Under the pieces are notes generated by a model. It saw only the letters and a program-made list of their open reading frames with translations, searched no databases and had not been told where the DNA came from. Made by a program: the position numbers and the translations under genes. Positions 28,642 to 37,111 of a stretch of 64,000 nt of DNA are shown here, piece by piece. Each line of letters opens with the position of its first letter. The first letter of the stretch is position 1. This DNA comes from Lacihabitans sp. CCS-44 (GTDB taxonomy: Bacteria; Bacteroidota; Bacteroidia; Cytophagales; Spirosomataceae): positions 96,887 through 160,886 of the forward strand of contig NZ_RJUE01000056.1 in the NCBI RefSeq assembly GCF_024343735.1. The letters are read 5' to 3'.

Positions 28642-29805
28642 TCATTTAAAAAGCACCGGCAAAGTTTCATTGAGATATTGCTTCACATTCATCCAAGTAT
28701 GTCCACCTGGGATAGCATAAGTTTTAACATTTATTTTCTTATCTTTCAAATATGCTTCCCATTCAGTTGTGCCTTTGTACAAGAAATCTTCAGTACCGAT
28801 GCCCGACCATAAAAGTTTGAAATCTTTGTTGGTTTTAGCAGGATTTGCCGTAATGTTCGTAAAACTTTTGTCCATTTCGGCAGGAGAAATATATGACGCA
28901 TAGCTACATACGTAAGCGAACTTATCGACATTGTTGAAGGCAGCACGGAGCGTTTGGCCGCCACCACGAGAGAAACCACCGATAGCACGGTTATCACGGT
29001 TGGTAATTACTCGATAATTTTTCTCGACGTAAGGAATAATGTTCGTAATAAGGTCTGTTTCAAATAATTTCATGCGTTTGAGGGCATCTTCTCCATCACG
29101 ACTCGTCACATCGGCAGGCTTGTCTTTGCCAGTTTGTTCGGCAATTTTAGCCATCGGATTGCCATACGGCATCACCACAATCATGGGTTTTGCTTTGCCT
29201 TCGGCTATCATATTGTCAAGCATCAAATTTACTTTACCCACTTTCCAGAAAGTTTCTTCGGTATCGGTGGTACCACTAATGAGGTAGTAAACCGGATATT
29301 TTTTCGATTTTTCTTTGGTGTAACCTGGCGGTGTGTAAACCACTATCGTACCAGTTGAGCCTTCTACCGAAGGATATAATTCATACGAAAGTGTTCCGTG
29401 AGGCACGTTTTTCAAAGCATAAATGGCAGGTACATCCGATGGGATTTCTACTAAACTACCCTTGAAACGCTCGTTTGGAAACAAATAGACATTGGCTGGG
29501 TCGTTTACAGTAACTCCATCTACTTTAAAACTATAGGGGTAAATATCAGGTTTTATGGGTCCGAAAGTTACCGACCAAACGCCATCAGCGTTCTTTGTCA
29601 TGGGTACATCTACTGCACCAAACTGTCCGCCGCCTAATAAAACGATGGTAGCATTAGGTGCTAAATAAGAGAAAGTAACAGTTTTATCAGCGTTTACTTT
29701 GGGCGAAATTACGTAAGGACCACGTGGTGGTTGGCCACTAGCAAAATAGGGTGAAGCCAAAACAGCGGTTATAACTAATAATCGAAAAATTGAATTGAGT
29801 TTCAT
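28642..29805 (-). CDS. Feruloyl-esterase-like protein with variant nucleophile elbow
   Basis: 387 aa. The signal peptide ends YFASGQ, followed by E-set domain (about 30-135) and esterase domain (about 145-387). The nucleophile elbow reads IGGFSRGGGQ, differing from the GLSMGG of its two neighbours; the late His lies in IPGGHTWMNV. The differences suggest a distinct ester preference (inference). Expression should follow the GH95/GH43 genes upstream. Confidence 0.87.
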   Translation of the reverse strand: MKLNSIFRLLVITAVLASPYFASGQPPRGPYVISPKVNADKTVTFSYLAPNATIVLLGGGQFGAVDVPMTKNADGVWSVTFGPIKPDIYPYSFKVDGVTVNDPANVYLFPNERFKGSLVEIPSDVPAIYALKNVPHGTLSYELYPSVEGSTGTIVVYTPPGYTKEKSKKYPVYYLISGTTDTEETFWKVGKVNLMLDNMIAEGKAKPMIVVMPYGNPMAKIAEQTGKDKPADVTSRDGEDALKRMKLFETDLITNIIPYVEKNYRVITNRDNRAIGGFSRGGGQTLRAAFNNVDKFAYVCSYASYISPAEMDKSFTNITANPAKTNKDFKLLWSGIGTEDFLYKGTTEWEAYLKDKKINVKTYAIPGGHTWMNVKQYLNETLPVLFK

Positions 29806-29878
29806 TTTAAAATAGATTTTGAGGTTGAATATTATTTAAAAAAAATCATAAAGTTTTACCCAAAAATGCGACTCGTAA

Positions 29879-31552
29879 TTATTTCAAAACGGCATCATCA
29901 CCGCTGTATTTCAAATACTTAAATGTGGCATTATTGTCTGATTTTTCACCGTTTGAAGTAGCATACATCGCATAAACATTTCCAATAAAACCACCTGAAA
30001 ATTTGGTTGATAAGTGTTTTCCATCCAAATTTTCGGCAATGATTTTGTAGTCTTTGCCATTTTCTGAAATCTCGAAATCTACTTTATCGGCTTTTGAAGT
30101 TATTTTAAAATTCAGTTTTCCATTGCCCACAGCCACGCTGTTTATTAGTTCTACTTCTTTTTTGCGGTGAACACTTTTGTATAGTTCTACCTGTGTTTTA
30201 CCATCTTTGATAGATTTTGCCAAAAAGTAAAAATGGCTTTCATCTTGATAAATCACTAAACCTGCCTTCTCTTTTTCTGTTTTTGGCGTAAAATTCAATT
30301 CGGTTTCGGCAGTTGAATACATGTGCTGCTGGCGTTTCGCTACAAAAGATGGATTACCCAGTTCTGAAATTGTTTCGGGCTTTAAGTTTAGGGTAAGGCC
30401 ATTCTTTTTTGAAGTGCTAAATGAGTTTTTATCAATGGTTCGCAAGTGCATCAGGGACAAGTCAAGCCCTTTATCGAACTTCATAGTGTAAGAAAAATTG
30501 CCATTTTGTGGCAAAGCACCTTTTTGTTTTACTTCTTTGATATTGGTTTTGTATTTGTATTCGATGGCTTTTTCGCCGTGCTCAATCATTGGCCAGTCGT
30601 TTACCCAAGTAAGCGGAGCAATAAACATTTCACGACCAGTATTGTAATAATCACCTTCGTAAGGGCGAACAGCCAAGAAAATTGAGTACCAATTTCCATC
30701 TGGACCTTCGATAAACTGGGCGTGTCCTGCCGAAGTAATTGGATTAGGACGATCGGCAGGTAAGCCTCTTTGTGTTAAAACAGGGTTTCCTTCATATGGC
30801 ACATACGGCCCCCAAATATCTTTGCTACGCAAGGCCACTTGCGAGTGATTGACCGATGTTCCGCCCTCGGCACAATACAAAATATACCAATCGTTACGCT
30901 TCAAAATATGTGGGCCTTCAATCCAAACTGGTTTTTTGGTAATATCTACACCACCGTTTATCAATTGCTTTTTCTCTCCGACAGTTTTCAGGTTTTTGTA
31001 GTCAAACTCATACATTTGTACGGTACGATGACCCGAGTAAAGTGGCTTATTGTCAGGAGCATCACTGTTGTAAACCACATAGGCTTTATCGGTGGCTTCG
31101 TCAAAATATATAGAAGGGTCAATGCCACGGACTTGGGGCATTTTTACAGGGTTGCTCCATGGTCCTGCTGGGTTAGTAGCAGTTACCACAAAATTGCCGT
31201 CGTGGTCAATATCGGTACATGTAACATAGTAAATGCCTTTATAATAAGTAATCGCAGGAGCAAAAAGTCCACGGCTCATACGTTCGCCCATGAAATCCAT
31301 CTGTGATGGTCGGGTGATTACGTTACCTATTTGTTTCCAATTTTTCAAATCACGGCTGTGCATGATGGGCAAACCTGGGAAATAAGAAAAAGTAGAATGT
31401 ACAGAATAATAATCTGCCCCAACTTTTACGATACTTGGGTCGGGATAAAAGCCTGTTAAGATTGGATTAGTTAGGGTTACTTGTGCAGTTGCAACATTCA
31501 TCGAAAACCACAAAAGTGCTATGCCACAAATTTTTGATACTGTTTTTAACAT
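29879..31552 (-). CDS. GH43 beta-xylosidase/arabinofuranosidase with C-terminal beta-sandwich
   Basis: 557 aa. The signal peptide ends NVATAQ. GH43 catalytic triad: Asp38 in GFYPDPS, Asp145 in VRGIDPS, Glu212 in WIEGPH. After the propeller (to about 335), a C-terminal concanavalin-like sandwich (about 350-550) has the EKAGLVIYQDESHFYFLAK pattern of GH43 xylosidases. The substrate is probably arabinoxylan oligosaccharides. Second gene of the operon, 27 bp after GH95. Confidence 0.92.
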   Translation of the reverse strand: MLKTVSKICGIALLWFSMNVATAQVTLTNPILTGFYPDPSIVKVGADYYSVHSTFSYFPGLPIMHSRDLKNWKQIGNVITRPSQMDFMGERMSRGLFAPAITYYKGIYYVTCTDIDHDGNFVVTATNPAGPWSNPVKMPQVRGIDPSIYFDEATDKAYVVYNSDAPDNKPLYSGHRTVQMYEFDYKNLKTVGEKKQLINGGVDITKKPVWIEGPHILKRNDWYILYCAEGGTSVNHSQVALRSKDIWGPYVPYEGNPVLTQRGLPADRPNPITSAGHAQFIEGPDGNWYSIFLAVRPYEGDYYNTGREMFIAPLTWVNDWPMIEHGEKAIEYKYKTNIKEVKQKGALPQNGNFSYTMKFDKGLDLSLMHLRTIDKNSFSTSKKNGLTLNLKPETISELGNPSFVAKRQQHMYSTAETELNFTPKTEKEKAGLVIYQDESHFYFLAKSIKDGKTQVELYKSVHRKKEVELINSVAVGNGKLNFKITSKADKVDFEISENGKDYKIIAENLDGKHLSTKFSGGFIGNVYAMYATSNGEKSDNNATFKYLKYSGDDAVLK

Positions 31553-31579
31553 TGTAATCTTTGTTTAATTCGTTAATTT

Positions 31580-34033
31580 TTAAAGTGATAAGGTAATGAT
31601 TTGTCCTTTTTGAGTAGAAATATCATAAAGTTTGGTTTCTCTCAAACTCGGTACTTTTATGCTCGCTTTTTCTGAAATAATAGGTTTGGCTGTTTCATCT
31701 AAACTATAAAATGGATTAGAGTTTTTGCCATTTGCTTCTTTTAGTTTTGCACCATTAATTGCCTTCAATTCATTCGGTGTACGCAATCTTAGATTTCCTC
31801 CCAAGTTCGATTTTACGACCAATTTCACCAATTTGGCATCTTTCCATTGCATTTCTACGATTTCAAAACCTCCGATTGCTTTCAAACCCGAAATTTTACC
31901 TGAAGGCCAAACATCTGGCAAGGCAGGAAGTAAATGCACTGCACCATCCGAACTCTGCATCAACATTTCGGTAATACCCGAAGTACAACCGAAGTTTCCA
32001 TCAATCTGAAAAGGAGGGTGAGCATCAAAAAGGTTATTGTAAGTACCGCCCGCACCACGCTCGTTGCCGATAGGTGTTAATTGGTTTTGAATCAATTTAT
32101 AAGCATGGTTTCCATCTTGCAATTTTGCCCACCAGTTTACTTTCCAACCCATGCTCCAACCTGTCGAAACATCACCACGGTAAATCAGAGAATTTTTTGA
32201 AGCCTCAAAAAGTTCTGGTGTTCGATAAGCCGAAATCTGATTCGATGGATAAAGTCCATAAAGGTGCGAAATATGGCGGTGTTGGTCTTTAGGGTCGTCG
32301 ATATCATCGAGCCACTCTTGCAACTGATTGTGCTTCCCAATGTGCATTGGTGGCAATTTATCTCTTAATTTTTTGAGAGAATCGACAAATGCAGCATCTT
32401 TTTTTAGAATCTGAGCCGCACTGATTGCCTTGCTGAACACATCGAAAACTATCTGATTATCCATCGTAACGCCCGCATCAAGCGAAGAACCATCGTGAGC
32501 CACAGGAGCATTTTCAGGAGAATTTCCAGGGTTTACGACTAACCAATTGTTTTTTTGTGGGTGTGGAATCAAGAAATCGGCATAAAATTGTGCCGCTCCT
32601 TTAAGTGCAGGATAAGCTGAAGCCAAAAATGCTTTATCGCCAGTGTACAGATAGTGTTCCCATAAATGTTGGCTCACCCAGCCACCACCAGCTGTCCACA
32701 TACCCCAAAAAGCTCCATCAATTGCACCAGTTGCTCGCCAAATATCAGTATTGTGGTGAGCCATCCAGCCTCTTGCACCGTACATATCTTTGGCAGTTTT
32801 CTGACCTGTAATTGAAAGTTCTTGCACCATTTTCAAGAAAGGCTCATGCAATTCCGAAAGATTAGTTTTCTCGGCTGGCCAATAATTCATTTCGGCGTTG
32901 ATGTTGATGGTATATTTACTATCCCACGGTGGGTTGATTCTATGATTCCAAATACCTTGTAAATTTGCTGGTTGTCCACCAGGTTGCGAAGACGAAATCA
33001 ATAAATATCGCCCAAACTGGTAATACAAAGCCACCATCTGAGGGTCGTTGGTATTTCTGAAATTTCTTAGTCGTTCATCAGTAGGCAGTTTTACTAAGTC
33101 CGTTTCTCCTAAATCAATTTTTACTCGATTAAATAGCTTTTGATAGACTAAAGTGTGCGAATTCAGTAGTGTCGTGTATGTTTTAGGGTAGGCTTTGTTT
33201 AAATATTCGGTGGCACGTTTGCTTTCATCACCACTTAAATCTTGATAATTGTTGAAATTAGTAGCAATTGAAATGAAAATTGTAGCAGAATTTGCTCCTT
33301 TTACCACCAACGATGTATCGGTAGATTGAAGGCTGCCACCTTCTAATTTTATGCGAGTAATTCCCTTAAACTCGACCATGCCTTTTACGGTTTCGTGGTC
33401 ACTCGTTGTTCCCGAAATTGTTAAATCTTTGGTACTCGTTGTGGCAATCGTTTTTCTTTTTTGTGGAGAAGAAAAACTGGCGTTAAAAGATAAATTTCCT
33501 GCTTTACTGGCCGAAATTTTCATTACAATTACTCTATCGGCCAACGAAGCAAAGGCTTCACGGGTATAAACCACATCGCCCACTTGATAGGTGGTTTTTG
33601 AAATGGCTCGTTCAATATCTAATTCACGGTTATAATTGGTGTAGTTTTCATGGCCATTGAAAACTAAGTTGAGATTCCCGACAGGTTCAAATTTTTGTCC
33701 GTGTGAAGTTTTGGTGATAATGGCTTGATTTGCCAATTTTTCGGCCTCTTTATGGTTTCCTTCAAAAATCAGTTTTCTGATTTCGGCCAAATTCTCAAGA
33801 GCCTTTGGATTATCGTTTCGGTTGGGGCTTCCACTCCAAACAGTGTGTTCGTTGAGCTGAATGGTTTCTTTTTCTACATTTCCATAAATCATTGCACCCA
33901 AACGGCCATTACCGATTGGCAAGGCGTTTTCCCACGTATTACCTGCTGGTTGTTTGTACCAAAGTTTTAGAGGAGTTTGAGCTTGAGCAATGCTCACCCA
34001 AAGCACGATTGAGCTTAGAAGTATTTTTTTCAT
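31580..34033 (-). CDS. GH95 family glycosidase (alpha-L-fucosidase/alpha-L-galactosidase type)
   Basis: 817 aa. The signal peptide ends SIAQAQ. GH95 features: N-terminal beta-domain opening LKLWYKQPAGNTWENALPIGNGRLGAMIYG with LNEHTVWSGSPN, then an (alpha/alpha)6 barrel with NLQGIWNHRINPPWDSKYTINI-type and NAEMNYWPAEKTNL motifs, and DGNFGCTSGITEMLMQS towards the end. Known GH95 enzymes cleave alpha-1,2-L-fucose or alpha-L-galactose; the latter decorates some arabinoxylans and fits this neighbourhood (inference). First gene of the pentosan operon, with an operator-like palindrome upstream. Confidence 0.93.
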   Translation of the reverse strand: MKKILLSSIVLWVSIAQAQTPLKLWYKQPAGNTWENALPIGNGRLGAMIYGNVEKETIQLNEHTVWSGSPNRNDNPKALENLAEIRKLIFEGNHKEAEKLANQAIITKTSHGQKFEPVGNLNLVFNGHENYTNYNRELDIERAISKTTYQVGDVVYTREAFASLADRVIVMKISASKAGNLSFNASFSSPQKRKTIATTSTKDLTISGTTSDHETVKGMVEFKGITRIKLEGGSLQSTDTSLVVKGANSATIFISIATNFNNYQDLSGDESKRATEYLNKAYPKTYTTLLNSHTLVYQKLFNRVKIDLGETDLVKLPTDERLRNFRNTNDPQMVALYYQFGRYLLISSSQPGGQPANLQGIWNHRINPPWDSKYTININAEMNYWPAEKTNLSELHEPFLKMVQELSITGQKTAKDMYGARGWMAHHNTDIWRATGAIDGAFWGMWTAGGGWVSQHLWEHYLYTGDKAFLASAYPALKGAAQFYADFLIPHPQKNNWLVVNPGNSPENAPVAHDGSSLDAGVTMDNQIVFDVFSKAISAAQILKKDAAFVDSLKKLRDKLPPMHIGKHNQLQEWLDDIDDPKDQHRHISHLYGLYPSNQISAYRTPELFEASKNSLIYRGDVSTGWSMGWKVNWWAKLQDGNHAYKLIQNQLTPIGNERGAGGTYNNLFDAHPPFQIDGNFGCTSGITEMLMQSSDGAVHLLPALPDVWPSGKISGLKAIGGFEIVEMQWKDAKLVKLVVKSNLGGNLRLRTPNELKAINGAKLKEANGKNSNPFYSLDETAKPIISEKASIKVPSLRETKLYDISTQKGQIITLSL

Positions 34034-34149
34034 TGTAAAGGTTGAATATCTGCAAAATGCCGATCTTGAAAAAACAACAAACTTGCTGTAAAATAGATCA
34101 AATGACTACTTTCACAATTTGTTTATATATCAATATATTATATTAATAT

Positions 34150-34176
34150 TTATATGTGTCATTTTTACACAAATAT
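34150..34176 (-). promoter_or_regulatory. Candidate AraR operator and -7 box of the GH95 operon
   Basis: TGTGT (34155-34159), centre CATTTTT, ACACA (34167-34171): same core and spacing as the palindrome at 21090-21116. The right arm overlaps TATATTTG on the minus strand (34177-34170), a perfect TAnnTTTG box, so a bound repressor would cover the start site. No well-placed TTG box is seen. Confidence 0.55.
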
Positions 34177-34334
34177 ATATGTATTTTTCATATCTTCTAA
34201 TAAATTAGATAAAAATAGAATAATTCGAAAAACTTTGATTAGGACACTATGCAAAGAATAATAAAGCTATTTGACTGATAAACAAATAGATTTGATAAAA
34301 TTAATATGATACTTGGTGATTTAATAGAACTACC

Positions 34335-34362
34335 AAAAAACTTGTCAAGATATCTTTGACAA
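34335..34362 (-). terminator. Probable terminator of the GH127-AraR-SGNH operon
   Basis: TTGTCAA (34342-34348) pairs with TTGACAA (34356-34362). On the minus strand it is followed by G and six T residues (34340-34335). It lies 44 bp after the SGNH stop. The stem is AT-rich, so strength is uncertain. Confidence 0.5.
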
Positions 34363-34405
34363 AACTTGAATAAAAAAATGCCAAGAAAATTTATCCAGAA
34401 ACGTT

Positions 34406-35152
34406 TTAAAAATGCATGTATTTTCCAACAACTTTAAGCCACTGCCTTGCCATTAGTTCATGACCAGCAGGCATGGGGTGCACCCCATCCCAAATCCAAT
34501 AATCGATTGGGGCTTTTTCACAGGCATCGATGAATAATTGTTGAAATGGAACAAAAATAGCATCAAACTCTTGAGCTATAGCTTTAGCTACCTTCTGACG
34601 TTTTTCAATTTCTATTTTCCAAATCTCAGTGTTTTTGTTAACCCAGCCATTTTCAAGAATAAATGGCTCACAAATCACGAATTTTACATTTGGGAGCTCT
34701 CTTTTTGATTTTTTTAAGAGGTTTCGATACGAAGTTTCGAATGTTTCAATAGTTTGTGGATTTTGATTGTTAACAACCGACATGGTATCATTCACACCAA
34801 TCAATATGCTTATTATATCGGGTTTGAGAGTAATGGCATCTTCTTGCCAACGATTTTCTAAATCTGTGACACGATTACCACTAATTCCACGATTATAAAA
34901 TTTTAGATTTGATTTCGGATTTTCAAACCATAGTTTGCTTGCTATAATAAATTGATATCCATGACCCATTACATGGTTCCAGTCGTTGTTTCGGGTGCGA
35001 TTTCCATCTGTTATAGAATCTCCTTGAAACAACACTGTAAGACCTTCCTTTTTGATTTTTGAATCCAAAAGAAATTCATTTTCTGAAAAACCAAAGGCTG
35101 AAAAGCTCCCTAGACCTAGTTTCTTAATAAATGCTCTTCGGTTGTTTTCCAT
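34406..35152 (-). CDS. SGNH/GDSL-family esterase
   Basis: 248 aa. The N-terminus NRRAFIKKLGLGSFSAFGF looks like a short export signal. SGNH blocks are clear: FQGDSITDG (block I Ser), NRGISGNRVTDL (block II Gly), ILIGVNDT (block III Asn) and WDGVHPMPAGH (block V Asp, His). Such enzymes in polysaccharide loci are often carbohydrate acetyl-esterases, which fits the xylan-type context; a lipase role is less likely. Last gene after AraR and the LLM oxidoreductase. Confidence 0.85.
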   Translation of the reverse strand: MENNRRAFIKKLGLGSFSAFGFSENEFLLDSKIKKEGLTVLFQGDSITDGNRTRNNDWNHVMGHGYQFIIASKLWFENPKSNLKFYNRGISGNRVTDLENRWQEDAITLKPDIISILIGVNDTMSVVNNQNPQTIETFETSYRNLLKKSKRELPNVKFVICEPFILENGWVNKNTEIWKIEIEKRQKVAKAIAQEFDAIFVPFQQLFIDACEKAPIDYWIWDGVHPMPAGHELMARQWLKVVGKYMHF

Positions 35153-35298
35153 ATTTCTTGTTAACCCAGTCCACTATTTCAATCAAAAGTACCTTCTGTT
35201 GAATAACTATAGGTTTATTTCTAAAATGACATTAATATAAACGAAACATAAACTCTTTCTCTTTTTATTTAGAACCAAAATGTATCCTTATCTAAAAA

Positions 35299-36327
35299 TC
35301 AAATAGCTGCATTCACCAAAGGCGACACCTTTGTGCCAATCAATTCAATTGCGTTCAACAACTTTTCGTGAGAAAGTCCTGCATTATCCATTTGGAAAGT
35401 AACTCTCGAAACTCCACCAAGTGCTTCGCTATGCCTAAGTATTTTAGCCGCCACTTCCTCAGGACTTCCCACTAAAAAAGCACCTAATGGGCCAATTTGA
35501 GACATAAAATGTGACTTTGTTACAGGCGGCCATCCTCTTTCCTTGCCAATTCGGGTAAACATTTCGGCATAACCCGGATAATACTCTTCAATTGCAGTAT
35601 CCAAATCTTTGGCAACATACCCTAAGGAATGTAAGCCCACCTTCAATTTTTCGGGAGAATGACCTGCTTTTCTACCAGCTTCTCTGTACAAATCTACCAA
35701 AGGTCGAAACCTGTGCGTATCGCCGCCAATAATGGCAACCATCAGTGGTAAACCCAACACGCCAGCTCTGACGAACGACTGAGGAGTACCACCAACACCC
35801 AGCCAAATTGGAATATCTTCTTGTATCGGTCTTGGATAAATGGCTTGGTTGTGTAAGGCTGGCCTAAATTTCCCTGACCAAGTAATCGTTTCAGATTCTT
35901 TTATTTTTAATAGCAAATCCAATTTTTCAGCAAAAAGCTCGTCATAATGATGCAAATTAAGCCCAAAAAGAGGAAAAGCATCTGTGAATGACCCTCTGCC
36001 CACCACCATTTCTGCCCTGCCATTTGAAATTAAATCTAAAGTCGCAAAATTTTGAAAAACTCTTACGGGATCGGCTGCACTTAAAACTGTTACTGCACTA
36101 CTTAGTATTATTTTTTCGGTTTTTGCGGCTGCGGCAGCCAAAATCATTGTGGGAGCTGAATCCAAAAATTCTTTTCTATGGTGTTCGCCAATTCCAAAAA
36201 AATCTAAGCCTGAGTAATCAGCAAAAGCTATTCTTTCCAAAAGTTCTGAAATCGCTATTTGACTATTTTTATTAGTATCGGATTTTGAACTATCTTTTGC
36301 CGCAAAACTATCTATTCCTATTTCCAT
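35299..36327 (-). CDS. LLM-class flavin-dependent oxidoreductase
   Basis: 342 aa luciferase-like monooxygenase family. Motifs: DFFGIGEHHRKEFLDSAP, SAVTVLSAADPVRVFQNFATLDLISNGRAEMVVGRGSF-type core, and PIWLGVGGTPQSFVRAG. It binds reduced flavin (FMN or F420-like), and the substrate is not predictable. It is cytoplasmic with no signal peptide. It sits 49 bp after the AraR-like gene; a metabolic link to pentose use is not evident. Confidence 0.85.
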   Translation of the reverse strand: MEIGIDSFAAKDSSKSDTNKNSQIAISELLERIAFADYSGLDFFGIGEHHRKEFLDSAPTMILAAAAAKTEKIILSSAVTVLSAADPVRVFQNFATLDLISNGRAEMVVGRGSFTDAFPLFGLNLHHYDELFAEKLDLLLKIKESETITWSGKFRPALHNQAIYPRPIQEDIPIWLGVGGTPQSFVRAGVLGLPLMVAIIGGDTHRFRPLVDLYREAGRKAGHSPEKLKVGLHSLGYVAKDLDTAIEEYYPGYAEMFTRIGKERGWPPVTKSHFMSQIGPLGAFLVGSPEEVAAKILRHSEALGGVSRVTFQMDNAGLSHEKLLNAIELIGTKVSPLVNAAI

Positions 36328-36376
36328 TTATTCAGTGTTATTGCTTTTCTACAAAAAAATACAAGAGTTGGTTCAA

Positions 36377-37069
36377 CTAGAGATTTATGAAATAATGAAA
36401 CGCGTTGAATTGAGAAGTGTATTTTTCGGTATCTAGCTTAAACAAGGAAGCCTTTTTGGTTGTAGAATTGTTGTCTTTTTCGCCTGTATCTATTAAAAGT
36501 TTTGTTGAAAGAATCTTTCTACTGAAATTCCTTCTGTCCAATTTATACCCATAAATAGCCTCATAAAGTCTTTGCAAAGCAGGAATGGTAAATTTGTCTG
36601 GCAATAGTTCAAACCCAATCGGATGCAAAGCCGCCTTATATCTTACCTCGGCTATAGCCTTTTCTACCATATCGTTGTGGTCAAAAATCAGATTCGGTTT
36701 CTCGTCTAGAGAAAACCAAGAGCCATTTTTAGACTTTGCCAATTCAAAATCATGATCTTGAATGTTTATTAAGGCATAAAAACACACAGAAATAGTACGT
36801 TCAACTGGATCTCGGGTTACATTTCCAAAACTGAGGAGTTGCTCAAGATAGACATTATTTAACCCAGTTAGTTCGTTCAAAATTCTCTTGGCCCCATTTT
36901 CAAGATCCTCGTCTCGTTTCAAAAAACCTCCCATGAGCGACCAATTGCCCTGCTCGGGTTCGAAATTTCGTTTGATGAGTAACAATTTAAGGTTTTCGCC
37001 GTCAAACCCGAATATGCAGCAATCTATAGCTAGGTTTATCTTGTCGGCTTGTAGGTATTGATTCACCAT
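36377..37069 (-). CDS. araR: Nudix-domain transcriptional regulator, AraR/NrtR type
   Basis: 230 aa. The N-terminal Nudix fold (about 10-140) is followed by a winged-helix DNA-binding domain (about 145-228, ending RRNFSRKILSTKLLIDTGEK). The Nudix box (48-70) is degenerate: the conserved REUXEE part reads RILNEL, so hydrolase activity is unlikely. That agrees with a ligand-sensing role. Bacteroidota have arabinose-responsive regulators of this family (AraR) that repress ara genes. Here it follows a GH127 gene by 42 bp, amid arabinose genes. The symbol is assigned by family and context. Confidence 0.78.
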   Translation of the reverse strand: MVNQYLQADKINLAIDCCIFGFDGENLKLLLIKRNFEPEQGNWSLMGGFLKRDEDLENGAKRILNELTGLNNVYLEQLLSFGNVTRDPVERTISVCFYALINIQDHDFELAKSKNGSWFSLDEKPNLIFDHNDMVEKAIAEVRYKAALHPIGFELLPDKFTIPALQRLYEAIYGYKLDRRNFSRKILSTKLLIDTGEKDNNSTTKKASLFKLDTEKYTSQFNAFHYFINL

Positions 37070-37111
37070 TTATTCAATTCAAAAATTTCCAATTCTATAT
37101 ATTCACAAATT

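Larger units (their letters stand above)
34034..34405. other. AT-rich regulatory gap upstream of the GH95 operon
   Basis: 372 bp with no gene. It holds the candidate operator at 34150-34176 and, at its right end, the terminator of the SGNH/AraR operon at 34335-34362. The remainder is more than 75% A+T and shows no other structure that I can support. Confidence 0.6.

Noticed and set aside
34342..34362. TTGTCAA-N7-TTGACAA palindrome as a second regulator site
   Set aside because: It lies 3' of the SGNH gene and is followed by a T-run on that strand, so a terminator explains it better; its core differs from the TGTGT operators.
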